Origin: Raphanus sativus
Taxonomy: Eukaryota; Streptophyta; Magnoliopsida; Brassicales; Brassicaceae
Direction of reading: 5' to 3'
Length of the DNA: 64,000 nt
Assembly: GCF_000801105.2 (NCBI RefSeq)
Contig: NC_079517.1
Span: forward strand, 13,764,001-13,828,000
The notes beneath the pieces were generated by a model. It was given only the letters and a program-made list of their open reading frames with translations, ran no database searches and was not told the origin of the DNA. Positions 10,592 to 23,921 of the stretch are shown here, piece after piece (positions within the stretch are counted from its first letter, which is position 1; each line of letters starts with the position of its first letter). Both the position numbers and the translations under genes were made by a program.

Positions 10592-13500
10592 TTGAGGAAA
10601 GGAACACTAGACTATATTGTAGATTCTGAACTCTGTATTCCGTTTTCCTTAGAATACAAAGATGATGGTGATCTGGATTACCAATGTCCTCGATGTGGAG
10701 CATTGTTTTGGTATAATGAGCGTGTTGGTAGAAAGAAGAGAACTAAAACACCTGTTTTCACAATGTGTTGTCTTAGAGGAAAAATTAAACTTCCTCCTCT
10801 TAAGGAACCTCCTGCTTTTCTTCATGGTCTCCTAACAAATGATGAGTCTCTTAGTAGGTACTTTCGAGATAATATTCGGGCAATAAACATGATGTTTTCG
10901 TTTACATCACTTGGCGGAAAGATTGATAATTCAGTCAACAGCGGTAAAGGTCCCAAGATTTTTAAACTACATGGCGAGAATTATCATTTGATTGGAAGTA
11001 TGAAGCCAAAGGCCAACGAACCTGCTAAATTTTCTCAGTTGTATATTCATGATACTCAGAACGAAGTACAAAACAGAATATCAGCCTTGAGGTAAGAGTC
11101 AATTCCATCTACGAGTTGTCGTTCACTATTATTTCACACTATATAAATAATTGAATTGTCTATTAATTTTATGCTTTTGATATTGGTATAGCGGGAATAC
11201 CGAGCGAAGTAAAATCAGACCTGATTTAGTGGAGTCTATCATGGAAATGCTAAGAGGTTGCAATATCCATGTAAAGACCTTCAGGAATGCCATCGATAGA
11301 TTTAATGATGAAACGGAAAGCCAGGATGTGGCATTAAAGCTGATTAATGATCGTCAAAAAGATGGTCGAGTATACAATCTCCCTACTTCATCCGAAGTTG
11401 CAGCTTTGGTTGTAGGTGATTTCCAGCTCAATATGGACAAAAGGGATATAATTTTGGAGAAGTGTACTGGTAAGCTTAAAAGGATCAACGAGTTGCATCC
11501 GTGTTATCTGCCACTACAGTATCCAATTTTATTTCCTTACGGCGAGGATGGTTTCCGTCTAGGCATCAGGAACGGTTTTACGAGCATCAACAAGAGAAAG
11601 AAGCCAAACATCAGCATGAGGGAATTTTTTGCATATCGGATTCAGATCCGTTTGGTTGGTTCTCAGGTGTTACTATTTTCGAGGCGGCTACTACAACAAT
11701 TTTTGGTTGATGCTTACACAATGATTGAAACTCATCGTCTTCGGTACATAAGGAAGAATCAGGGGAATTTGAGGACTTTGAATTTTAGCAAGTTTCTGGC
11801 TGCTGCAAACGGTGGTAATTCAACTATGCCTATAGAAGGAAACCCTGTTATAATACCATCTTCCTTCACCGGCGGACCAAGGTATATGCATCAAATGTAT
11901 TTGGATGCAATGACTATTTCCAAATACTATGGATTTCCAGATCTCTTCATTACATTTACATGTAATCCAAAGTGGCCTGAGTTGACCAGATATTTTCAGA
12001 AACACAACCTCCGATCGGAGGATAGGCCTGATTTGAGCTGTAGACTATTTAAAGTAAAGCTTGATAGCTTGATGGATGATCTAACTAAGAAACATGTGCT
12101 TGGGAAAACAGTTTCTGGTATGTATTTACTATTCTACATGTTAGACTCATAATTAAATAAATTTACTTTCGATAACTAATATTCTTTTTCTCTTATAACG
12201 TGAAGCTGTTTACACAATAGAGTTTCAAAAAAGAGGCCTCCCACATGCTCATATTTTGTTGTTCATGGAGTCCAAAGACAAATTCCCTACGTCTGATGAT
12301 ATTGATCGCATCATATCAGCTGAGATTCCTGATCATATACTTGAACCTCGCCTGCATGAAATTGTGAAGGACACAATGATTCATGGACCATGTGGTGTTG
12401 CCAACCAAAAGTCTCCATGCATGGATTCTGGACGATGTACTAAATTTTTCCCCCGAAAGATTGTAGAGAAAACTACGGTGGATTCAGAAGGTTATCCCAT
12501 TTACAGGCGTCGAGAAAATGGCTCTTTTGTTGAGAAGAAAGGTATTAAGCTGGATAATAGATTTGTGGTTCCATATAACAAGCATCTCCTGCTCGCATAC
12601 AATGCACATATCAATGTTGAGTGGTGCAATCAATCCCGATCTATTAAATACTTATTCAAGTACATCAACAAAGGATCAGACTGTGTGACAGGAACCGTGA
12701 CTCATAGGACCACAAAGGATTCTACTGAAGCTGAAAATGGTGCCACCACAGAAGGAGAATGCTTGGAACCACAAGTTGATGAGATAAAAAAATATTTTGA
12801 TGCCAGGTATCTTTGAAACTGGGTTGGAAAACGATTTTTATAATTTATTACGACAAATATTTTTATAATAACTTATATTATCTTTGTAGATATATATCTG
12901 CTTGTGAGTCAACTTGGCGGATTTTTGCCTTCCCAACTCATTATAGAGCTACACCAGTTGAGAAGCTTACATTCCATCTAGAAGGAGATCAACCTGTTGT
13001 TTATAAGCAAGGAGATACAGTTGCAAGTGTTATCGCAAGGGTAAAAGTGACGAAAACTATGTTCTTAGCATGGTTCGATTGTTGTGAACACTACCCTGAA
13101 GCTAGATTGCTCACTTATGCGGAGATGCCGACCAAGTTCATATATGATGCCAAGGGAAAAGTATGGAATAAACGGAAGAAGGGTTTTGCTATCGGTAGAT
13201 TGCAACATGTTTCGCCAAGTTCTGGACAGCTTTATTATTTGAGAGTCCTAATAAATAAAATAAGAGGTCCAAGGTCTTATGCTGATATTAAGACAGTTGA
13301 TGGTGTAGTTCAGCCAACATTCGAAGATGCATGTTATAAGCTCGGTCTTTTGGATGACGATAAGGAGTATATTGAAGGACTTAAAGAGTGTAGTTTCTGG
13401 GCATCAGGACAGTACGTCAGAAAATTTTTCGCTCAGATGTTGTTGTCTGAGAGTCTATCTTCTCCCAAATTGGTATGGGAAGCAACAAAAGATATTTTAT

Positions 13501-15794
13501 CAGAAGATATTTTGTATATTGAGAGAAGAAGGCGTCGTAACCTAGGTAATTTTAACCCGACTTTTATTATTTAGATTACTAATATATGCCTGCTTTAAGG
13601 AAGACATTTTTATGTTGTTAGGAATGTAATTGATCGCGGTTTATTAGTTGTCTTAATTTGAACCCCAAAGATATATACCGAACTCTGTCTCTGAAATAAA
13701 AAAAGTGGTTTTATTTTTGTTTGTAACCGATAGTTATATAAACATACAACGATAGTTATATAAACATAAAACGATTAACTCTACCAAGTGATATTAAGTA
13801 GAGTTATCTCCGCATGTCACTTTATAAGTTTATTGCTAGAATTTGTATGGAACTCGAAGACTTCTTTATTGATATATTTGGAATGGTTGTTTTTATGTGA
13901 GCCAAAATTTATTGCATTCTGATATGTATACTCATACCTTTAAACCGCTTCCGTCCAGAATTAATATGTAATATTTTACTCTGGCATTGATCGTTTATCT
14001 ATTTAAATTCTCAATTTTGCAGGTTTAATATTGAGTGAAGACCAGATTCTCAATTGTGCCTTGCTATTGATTGACCAGGTTTTGCGTCGTAAGAATGTGT
14101 CTTTGGCGAAATGGGAGACGATGCCACAGCCTACTGACAACGACCAATCAAATACTGATAATCAGCTGCTGCAAGCTGAACTCAACTATCCAGTTGAACA
14201 GTTGCGTGTACAACATCAAGAGTGGTTAGGCAAATTGACTGATGAACAAAGGGGAGTTTACGAAAAAATTATTGGATCAGTCAATAGTTCTACAGGCGGA
14301 GTGTTTTTCGTCTACGGCTTTGGGGGGACCGGGAAAACGTTTTTATGGAACATACTTTCTGCTGCTGTTCGTTCGAAAGGAGACATTGTCCTTAATGTTG
14401 CTTCTAGCGGCATCGCCGCATTGTTGCTTCCTGGTGGAAGAACTGCTCATTCAAGGTTTAGTATTCCTATTAATCCCGATCAATTTTCAACATGCAAAAT
14501 ACAACCCGGTAGCCATCAGGCGGAGTTATTATCTAAAGCTTCACTTATTATTTGGGACGAAGCACCGATGATGAGCAAACATTGCTTTGAATCTCTTGAT
14601 CGTAGTCTTTGCGACATTATGAAGACTACAGATGAAATACCTTTTGGTGGAAAAGTTATTGTTTTCGGCGGTGATTTCAGACAGATATTACCCGTCATTC
14701 CCAAGGGTAATCGTGCTGATATTGTCATGGCTTCTCTTAAATCCTCCTATTTGTGGAAGCACTGCAAAGTCTTGGAGCTAACAAAGAATATGAGGCTTTT
14801 CTCAGAATCTGATGGTCAAGAAGTTCAGGAGATTAAGGAGTTCTCAAAATGGATTTTGGATGTAGGAGACGGAAAGATCAATGAACCCAATACAGGTGAA
14901 AAAATGATAGACATTCCCAAGGATCTACTGATAACCGAATGCACCGATCCTATTGAGGCTATTGTTGCAGAAGTTTATGGAACCACTTTCAAAGATTCAA
15001 AGGATCCTATGTTCTTTAACGAGAGAGCTATTTTGTGTCCAACCAACGAAGACGTAGATGTCATAAACAACTACATGCTTGATCAATTGAATGGTAACAA
15101 TATTTTTTTAAATAACTTTTAATATTTGAATTCAACTTAGTTGCTTACCATTGCATTATCTCATACTTATATCTTTTATATTTTCACCAAAACATTTGCA
15201 GGTGAAGAACGAATATACTTAAGCTCTGATAGTATTGATCCAGCAGATTCAAACTCAAAAGATGACTCCGTTTTCACCCCTGAGTTTCTGAACAGTATAA
15301 AAACTTCAGGATTGCCTAATCATTCTATCCGGCTAAGGATTGGTACACCAGTGATGTTACTGAGGAATATTGATCCTGACGAAGGCTTGTGCAATGGCAC
15401 AAGATTGCAGATCACCCAGATGGCGAACCACATTATAGAAGCTAAGGTTATCACTGGTAAAAGAATTGGTGATAAGGTCTGGTTACATCGAGTCCTGTTG
15501 GAACCGTCTGATACAAAGCTTCCATTCAAGATGAGGAGAAGACAATATCCACTGAAAGTGGCTTTCGCAATGACAATAAACAAAAGCCAAGGTCAAACAC
15601 TAGGTAAAGTGGGTTTGTATTTACCTAGACCGGTTTTCTCACATGGACAATTGTATGTTGCTGTGTCTCGTGTGAAATCAAGAAAAGGACTGAAGATTCT
15701 TATCACTGATAATGACGGGAAACCGCAACATTCAACAATGAATGTTGTTTACAAGGAGATCTTCCAAGATTTAATTTGTGAACGTGACATTTAG
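10592..15794 (+). CDS. Helitron Rep/PIF1-type helicase
   Basis: Six exons join in frame: 10592-11091, 11192-12117, 12206-12806, 12890-13545, 14023-15093, 15202-15794, about 1448 codons. All introns have GT-AG ends. The first coordinate is only the open-frame start: the upstream stop is at 10574 and no ATG precedes the conserved part, so the N-terminus is missing. Domains in order: [13 protein letters not shown] zinc-finger-like block; Rep HUH motif (GLPHAHIL; His codons 12244-12246 and 12250-12252); Rep two-Tyr motif [10 protein letters not shown] (Tyr codons at 12649 and 12661); helicase Walker A GFGGTGKT (14316-14339); Walker [24 protein letters not shown]-terminal [12 protein letters not shown] and YVAVSRV. 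The protein should nick, unwind and strand-transfer the element in the nucleus. No stop or frameshift inside. Confidence 0.92.
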
Positions 15795-16919
15795 GTACAC
15801 TCCTATATGCTTTGCAATTTACGACTCTCATTTACGTTGTTTTTATTTACAGTTAATTCCAGGTGATGATCCGCTGGATTAGCGTTGTTGACATATGTTT
15901 CCTTTATCTCTTTAGATAATTTTGTATTTATTCAGTATTTTTGATTCTCTTGATTTAACTACCGAATTATGAAACTTATATTTGCTCATTTTAAAAACAG
16001 CATATTCTTCGTCTATCAGGAGGCAATGATATAGAAAGCACATCTTATGATCATTCAAACTCAAATATCACTTTTACAGACTTTTATTATTAAACATTTC
16101 TGTTCATGTATTTTTTAAAATCATAGTCTAATAACTCTTCTATCTTTGAATGCTATTATTTTTTTATTAAGGAAATTAGATTAATTATATTTTATGAAAT
16201 ATCCCCTTACTATTTGGGATGACCTTCCATAGAATTGGGTTAATATTCTACCTTTTAAAGTTTTGACTATAACAGAAATATCATATTCTATTCTCATATA
16301 TGATTTTGGAAAGGAACGAGTTATATGAGTGATATCCCGTACTAATTAAACTAAACATGAATTAGCATGTAAGAACTATAATATCCATAAATTTAATACG
16401 GAAATCAAACAATAATGTTTGAATATTCATCAAATCTCACAATATAAATGTGAGATATAAATGGTAATTGCAAAAAATTAATCGTATGGACTATATATGG
16501 TGACTACTATATTAAAGATGTAATTAAAGTAAACTAACGATCGGCAGATTATATAACAATATATACTATGCAAAATTTTCGTAGTAGAGTTTCCATTTTT
16601 AAATGACAATCACACCAGATGCCGAGTCAAATTTAGAATATTAAATTTAGTAATATTTATTGATAATTGTTTTCATTGTACTATGTATATTGTTATAAGA
16701 TTGATTCCTACAATAAATGATATATTTCTTGTGCGGGATATGCAATGATTTTTATTTCCGATTTGATCTTTACGTAGATTTTTGTTATATTTCCATATTA
16801 GTCAGACGTATTAATTTCATGACCGTGGTATTGGTTATATATGTATGAGAAGGATACTAGCTTAGGTGTCTTCCAAACATTCAATATCCCCTTACTAATC
16901 ATTCATATTAAATTCAGAA
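15795..16919 (+). other. Helitron intergenic, AT-rich
   Basis: No gene seen. Contains the helicase 3' UTR and presumably the promoter of the first RPA-like gene. A weak (A/T)-rich sequence only. Confidence 0.4.
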
Positions 16920-18162
16920 ATGTCGAAAATGTCATATTTATCTGAACTTGGTGCAGTTCGAGGAAAGACAACGATCCGTGTCAGGGTCATTACGAAATGG
17001 GTATCTACGCCTAGAGGATCATTGAGTCGTAAAGTCGGAATGATATTGGGCGATGCAAGAGTAAGTATATAAGATTACTCAATTTGTATTAATATCTTAT
17101 TTTCATTATGAAAAAATGTCAGAAGTTTCAATATTATATTGATACTGTCAGGGCTTCAAGATAGAAGCAACTTGTGATGATCTACTAGATTTTTCAAGTG
17201 CCGTCAAACTCGAAGTTGGTTCGTGGTTTGACATATGTAATTTCTCCATCAGACCAGCTATGGTCGCCATGTTTAAAAAAACCAAGAGCCATTTCCATAT
17301 TAAGTTAACAAAATCATCCGTTGTTTCAAAGATTGAACCAATATCTGATTGCAACTTCATTTCTCTCGGCAATTTCAATAGTATAATTGAAGGTTTTTCT
17401 CACCCAAAATTCTGTCTTGGTATGTCTATCTCATTTTCTTTATGTTTATATATAATATTGCCTCACAACTTTGTACATGTGCCATGAAGTCATAAATTTA
17501 ATATTTCTATGATCACTTTTCATATATTCCTTTTTTCGTAACAGACCTATGTGGAGCGTTGGTTGGCGTAGGTGATATCGAAGATACTGAAGACCAAGAA
17601 CTTTCTGATATTTATGGTTCAGCGATGAAAATTCAGTTCTCCTTAATAAACATAGGGTTAGTTCATATATGAAGTTATCATCAATATTATGGTTTGTAGT
17701 TTTAATATTAATTTGATTTAAGTTTTTCAACAATACATCCATCTTTTTATAAGCTTGACTGAGCTGAGGTGTGTTGCTTATGGAAACCAAGCGGAGAAGC
17801 TAAATGAATTTTGGCTTTCTACCACTGCTAACACAGTGATTTGTGTATTAAGCTGCTGGAGAATTGAATGGCGACAAGGTAATTTTATGGAACCACAAAT
17901 ATAATTTATTAGTGGTCTTATTTTCCTATACTTATGTACATTCGACATAATTTTATTAGGACATTTCCATTATATTACCAACCTAGATGGATCACAGATT
18001 CTTTTCGATGAAAACATACCTGAAATTAAGGATTTCAAGTCGAGGTATAGTTACAGATAACCTTATTTAATTTATTGACATGCAATAGTTGTACGTGTTT
18101 TTTTTTGTTATAGCTAATCATTCTTGATTTTGATATCCGCGCACAGGATTCCGCAGATGTGA
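16920..18162 (+). CDS. Helitron RPA70-like protein 1 (short form)
   Basis: Six exons: 16920-17060, 17152-17419, 17545-17656, 17754-17878, 17960-18044, 18147-18162; 248 residues with in-frame GT-AG joins. Starts MSKMSYLSEL. The N-terminal OB-fold block contains KTTIRVRVITKW and a 268-nt second exon, the same length as in the two sister genes. The second OB fold ends in CVLSCWRIEW and FHYITNLDGSQILFDEN. The zinc-finger third OB fold of true RPA70 is absent. Such proteins bind single-stranded DNA and in plant Helitrons probably protect the transposition intermediate. Host RPA70 is the likely source (family knowledge). Nothing broken seen. Confidence 0.82.
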
Positions 18163-18769
18163 TTTTAAAATAACTTTGAAGCTACGCTTTTGAAGTTTCA
18201 TAGAATCCCATTTATATTATTTATCTGTTCTATTTCTAATATATTTGAGTATCTGATTTCGATTAATACTTCAGTATCGAGGACTCTTTTTGATGAATGA
18301 TTAAGTGGCTGTTTTAATTAAAAGGAACAACGATGACTACTAATAATATTTATCTATCGAAAACCACACACGTTTTTCGTAAACCTAAACTATCCGACCA
18401 CTAACAATAGGGAACAATGAAAAGAACAAACATGCCACAATATAACACAAAACGAGATTACCTTATTTGCTCAAGCTAAAGTAACAAAGCAATCAATTCG
18501 AAAGTTGAAATGTATGGACATGACATAGAGATCAGCTTTTTCAAAGCTGCTTTCTTCCTTCATGCTATGTGATTTATCACATCACCAAGATTTATGCTTT
18601 ATTATAGTTGATATTCAAATATTCTCACTTCATCCCTTATTTAAAGACATGTCTATTGTTCTTCTTTCCTGCACTTCCATTTCGCAAAACAGGAGAGAGA
18701 GAGAGAGTTAGAGTTCAATCTAAGTGAGAGAAAAAAGAAAAAAAACAAGCTGAAGCTTTGTTGAGAAAG

Positions 18770-19369
18770 ATGAGTTCCGATGGTTCTGTTAACAACTACC
18801 CTACTCCGGAAATCATTATCCTATCGGATGACGACGACATGCAAGAGGTTGATGATACCAACAGCTATTTCCAAAACATCAGTCTCCGCTACTTTGTAGA
18901 TGAACCACTCGAAATGAAGACTCAACACGAAGACTTCAAGGATCTCTGCATGATGAACGGGAATCCAGAGGCACACTACATTGAGGGCATACTCCAGTAC
19001 TTTGAACACGAAAACAAAGTGACAGGTATGTATCATCTCCGTGTATCTGCCCGGTTAAATTATTCAAACGGAATTTACCTCTACGGGTTACTAATGCTTG
19101 CTCGAGGGCACTATCCTACCGGGAAAAAATATTTGGATAAACTTAACTGGCAACTGAGTTTTTACACCACTGAGTTATGCTGGGAAAGTATCAAGAATTC
19201 TCTTAGCTCAATTTCTGTTGAATTGAAGAGGCGTTATTATGTTAATATGGTGAACCTCCAGCCTACGAGTTTCCATTTGTGTCACGACAGCTTGGCGGAA
19301 GTGTGCGAGATTTGCTATTACTATAAAAGGCTTAGACAGTTTTATGTCTTTGTAAGTAATAAAGCATAA
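18770..19369 (+). CDS. F-box-associated protein (At2g35280-like C-terminal region), captured by Helitron
   Basis: Single-exon frame of 199 residues starting MSSDGSVNNY. The ATG at 18770 is chosen as the first Met, after a GA-repeat, A-rich leader typical of plant 5' UTRs. Residues about 40-115 resemble the Sel1/TPR-like region of a Brassicaceae F-box family: FKDLCMMNGNPEAHYIEG, YFEHEN, IYLYGLLMLARGHYPTGKKYL. The N-terminal F-box is missing. Residues about 13-22 read PEIIILSDDDD, a good SUMO-interacting motif by consensus. C-terminal residues carry Cys/His (CHDSLAEVCEICYYYKRL). The Helitron context and lack of F-box point to gene capture. Whether it still works is unknown. Family assignment is from memory. 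Confidence 0.65.
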   Translation: MSSDGSVNNYPTPEIIILSDDDDMQEVDDTNSYFQNISLRYFVDEPLEMKTQHEDFKDLCMMNGNPEAHYIEGILQYFEHENKVTGMYHLRVSARLNYSNGIYLYGLLMLARGHYPTGKKYLDKLNWQLSFYTTELCWESIKNSLSSISVELKRRYYVNMVNLQPTSFHLCHDSLAEVCEICYYYKRLRQFYVFVSNKA

Positions 19370-20324
19370 ACTTGGAGGGGAGAGTTGTGATAACATTTTC
19401 CTTTGGGAGATGTATGGAAGTTTTTATTAAGTATGTCGACTTTCTTATTTTGTTAAGCCTTTGTAGACCCGAATGTTATGAATTTAGTATTAGCTGTTGT
19501 TTTATGTTTATCATTGTTAAGTTGTATTGGATGTATTGTAATATTTTCCTAAATGGTATCTTTTCTTTATTTTATGGTTCCCTAATATAATTAATTATAT
19601 AATGCAATAATATGTGTCCATTGAAAATATACTATCGGAAAATTTTATAAATTTAGAAGTTTAAATTCAATCAGTTAACGTCCACCTAGACTAAATAATG
19701 GAAAACATACACCGAATGGCAATATGTTTAAAATTATTAAGAAGGAGTTGTTTATTATTTTTAAATTAATACAGTTTGCGATCATATATTTATGAGAAGT
19801 ATATCTCGGGATTTTTAAAGTCGGAATTGTTTATTAATTATCACTTTCTGATAATTGACAGGAATGATCAGAACCAGAGATAATCATGTAATATCAATTA
19901 ATTATTATGATTGATATTTTTATATTACATTTTCTGTATATGGAAAGCTTATTAAAGATTTACAATGTGTTCAAGAACTAATCAAACAGATTTGCCATTT
20001 GAGAAGGAATATTTGAGATTATAATATATTTTATTTCTCGATTATTTCAATTATTAGCAGATGCATATCAATACTTTATCAAATTAGGGATTATTTGTGA
20101 TAATGAAACATATGTCAAGGCAATCATATATCGACCACAAACAGCAAGTTTCATGATTCTAATTAATTTGACAGATCGTCATTAACGCGGGTTATTCATT
20201 TCATAAAATTATTATCACAGTATCCGCTTAGTATTTAGTTGCGGTTTCATTTACACAACTATATCAACAATTTTTTGACTGGTTAACAAGTTTGTTTTTG
20301 TTTATTAAATCAATCACAAACTTG
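19370..20324 (+). other. Helitron intergenic, AT-rich
   Basis: 3' UTR of the captured gene and upstream DNA of RPA-like gene 2. No gene or clear repeat seen. Confidence 0.4.
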
Positions 20325-22881
20325 ATGTCAATATTTAGTTTTGTACCTCATTTGAATGCATTTACTAAAATGTGGACAGTGAGAGTTGCCATCGTTAAGC
20401 TATGGAAGGATTACTCGGCTTCTTGTGATCAAACCATTGAAATGGTTCTCATTGATGCTAATGTAAATTTATAAAATTGATTCACATTTGTATATTCTTT
20501 TATTTATTTTATTTTCTTTTATTTTAGTTGATTTCTATAAATTATATTTTGTTCTGATATACAGGGAGATAAGATTCAAGCAATGGTGAAGAATGATTTA
20601 GTTAATCAATTCGAGGAGATCCTTGCTGAAGGAAAAACATTCATTTTCACCAAATTCGCTCTGAGTCGCGAATTTGGTTCTTATCGAGCAACTAACCATC
20701 GTTACAAGATAAATTTCCTATCCACAACTCTTGTGATGATAACTGATGATTTGCCCACTGGTCTTAATATTTTCGCACCTGTCAAATTCAACGATGTTCT
20801 CGATGGAAGTCTCAACCCTGATTTCTTGGTTGGTCAGTATCGTTTAAGTGTATATATTTTTGTTTTGATGGTTTCATTATTTCAATATTTATATTAGTAG
20901 TATACTAACTTTTTCTATGTCTTTATTCAGATGTTTTCGGTCATGTTATTGAAGTAGGTCACCTTGAAATGAGTTCGGTTAATGGACGAGTAATCGAAAA
21001 GATTTCACTACAGATTCGTGATCTAGAGTAAGTATAATAGGTGAATTTATTTGTTAGCGGAAATCTTTGAACTTAGAGAAGAAGTACTTTGGTATCTTTT
21101 AATATTTTATACTTCACTAAGTATTTTTATATTTATTTTGTGGTTTACTCGATTAACTTGAATTCCTAACTTTACTGTGAAGATGAACAATACAAATTTA
21201 CGTGATTTTTACAATGGTCTCTTAGTGATGTCCGTCTTCGAATTGTGCTATGGGGAAAGTTAGCTCAGATAGTATCAGACGACATCCAGAATCATGATGC
21301 GAAGCGTATTATCTTGGTTTTGACTCTTGGGAAGATTAATGTTTCAGAAGGTAACATGGAAGCCACACTTATCCCCTTTTATTATATAATTTAATATATT
21401 ATTTCGTCTAATATTATATGTGTTTTATGAAGAGCATTATAAATATGTTGTAGGGGATCGTTATATGTCGAACGCTTTAAACATTTCTGAGGTGGAGCTA
21501 AACCCTAATATCCCGGTTGTTGATCAATTTCGGGTCCTGTAAGTACCTTTAACTTAACGATCTGAATAATGCGTAACATATATTATGTACAAAATTTAAG
21601 ATCCTGTTATAATAGTTGTTTGTGTATATTCTGTTAGGCTACAAAATGACGAACTTGGCATAGACATTGTTGTAGCCAAACCAAAAATCGTTATTTCTTC
21701 TGTTTCGGAGAAGGAAGATTTCCTAAGGAAAACACCGAGGAAAACCATCGCTGAGATGATTGAATGCCATCAGGTTATATTTTTGGTTTTAAATTCATCG
21801 AGATTTTTGATCTGAGGTTTGATGATGGAAAATGCTTCAAAGTTATCAAATAAATGTAGGGGGACAAGTGTATTGTTATGTGCACAATCGGGGCTATTGA
21901 ATCTGACATGGGATGGTACTACTTAACGTGTAAATTTTGTTCAATGGCGGTTCAGTATGAACCGCCTCTTGTGAGTGGTGATCCTTATGTTGGCGATCTT
22001 AAAAAGTCCAAAATATACTGTTCCAAATGCCAACGCTATGATCCTAACGTTCTTCCAAGGTGTTTTTCCTTCTATCATCAATCGGTTAATATTGTGTAAT
22101 AAAATAATAAAATTATCCAATATAGTCAGTCCCTCTAAATCGTTTTCTTGTATGCCAGGTATAAGTTGCACTTGGTTGTGTTTGACAATACTGGAAGTTC
22201 GAAGTTTCTCTTATTTGACCACCTTGCTCGGAAGTTACTTGATCAACCTTGCATAGAGCTCACAGGTCCCCTTGCTGATGAGGTAAAAGTTTTCTCGATA
22301 ACAGATATAATAATAGATTGAATAAATAAGCACAATTTATTGACAATAAGATCAGAGATCCGCTTTATATTATGACACAGGATCCGTATGTGCTTCCTTT
22401 GGCCCTCTTAAACCTAATTGGCAAGACATATTTGTTCAAGATCGAAATTTTAAGAGAAAATTTCATGTACAAGCATGATATATTCAAAGTCAACAAGATA
22501 ATAACCAATCTTGATATCATCTCTGAGTTTCTCCGACAGAAATCCCTTAAGGTAATATTGAAATTTTATGTTTATATCGTCTCTCAGCCTTTGACCATCT
22601 AATAGTAGGTACAAATGTATTATATTCAAGTTTGGCTACGAAGCTTTAAATCTATTACTAATAATTAATATCTATTTGGTCCATAACGTATTGGAAATCA
22701 TGTATCACAGATTATTTCGCCTGAATGTTCGTCGCAGCAACGTGATCCAAGTGATCTAACCCCAGCTAAACGTAGAGTAGGACCTGTCGTGAATTTGGAT
22801 GAAGAACCCTATCTGAACTCTGTTACGAAATCAGGCATCACTACTAGGATCAAGAAGGAAAAACATGACAAAAGTGGCTAG
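20325..22881 (+). CDS. Helitron RPA70-like protein 2 (full-length form with zinc finger)
   Basis: Ten exons: 20325-20462, 20565-20832, 20931-21027, 21226-21350, 21454-21538, 21638-21773, 21860-22059, 22159-22282, 22381-22551, 22711-22881; 504 residues, all joins in frame. Start MSIFSFVPHL is the first ATG near the conserved block. DBD-A-like fold includes YRATNHRYKINF; the DBD-B-like fold includes LRIVLWGKLA. The DBD-C-like fold has a zinc-ribbon pattern CKFC...CSKC (exon 7). The C-terminal part (DNTGSSKFLLFDHLARKLL) is also RPA-like. It should bind single-stranded DNA in the nucleus during Helitron replication. The longest of the three sister genes and the best candidate for the active one. 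Confidence 0.85.
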
Positions 22882-23921
22882 GTGGAGACACATTGAAACT
22901 ATATAACAAAAAGGCTGTTACTTTCACATTATTTTCAAAAAGTTTCTACTATTTATGTTTTGTTTTCTATTCTTCTTCATTTTATTTACGAAACTCAAAT
23001 CGGTTAATGTAGTAAACCTATAATATTTATGGAAAGTCTCTTTGATTATTGAGAATCTTTAATTAATTTATGCATGTTGACTGAATGATGAATTAGTCAC
23101 ACGGTTAAACTAACTTATAAATCGGTTCTCTTTACCTGGTATATGGTATCCCGTAAAATATATGGTTGTAAAATTTTGAATTTTAGAAATGACGTGTTTT
23201 TTTTTAGTTTTATAGGTGAATTGTTGGACAATATTATTGAAATTAAGTACATTTCGCGAGTTAGATTAGCCAATTCGCCGAACTCATGAGTCTAGGTATT
23301 TCATTGCGATATTTTAAATTATTTAATTGCGATATTTTAAATTATTTTGTTAATAATAAAACAGAGCCTTTATTTTATTAAAATAAATGATTAACTAAAG
23401 ATTCTGTTTCCATATTTATTCAATCGCGCAGATCATCATTACTATATATACTAATCAGGAAAGATTTGTCGTCTTATACTTTGTTTCTTACATATGATCG
23501 TGTTGCTTATAATCTAATGGCACATTAAATTACCGTAATTTATGATAAGAGATTAACAAATCATTAATGACATTGCACTATAAGTATTACAGAATTTTTA
23601 AAAATTAAAACTGGATCCGGCAATTGCAATCTCGATTCAATTACGGTTTTTAAGTAAAGAGGTATCAATTTAGTGATACGATTTATTATTACTCAATTAA
23701 TGCGAACAATGAGACGAGTTTTAAATAAGGAAGTATAATTTTTTCTTGCCCAAATGCTTACACATCGTTTTTATTACCATTTATTATACTTTCCGAAAGT
23801 ATGATTACCGTTTAACTTGGTGTTTTACTATATATTACACACGATGCACTGGATACAAAACCACACACATATCACCTCAAACAAAACATATCAAACATAA
23901 GCTTTTCACGTTTTGGACGAA
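22882..23921 (+). other. Helitron intergenic, AT-rich
   Basis: No gene. Near 23305-23350 TTGCGATATTTTAAATTATTT occurs twice in tandem (short duplication). Otherwise AT-rich. Confidence 0.4.
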
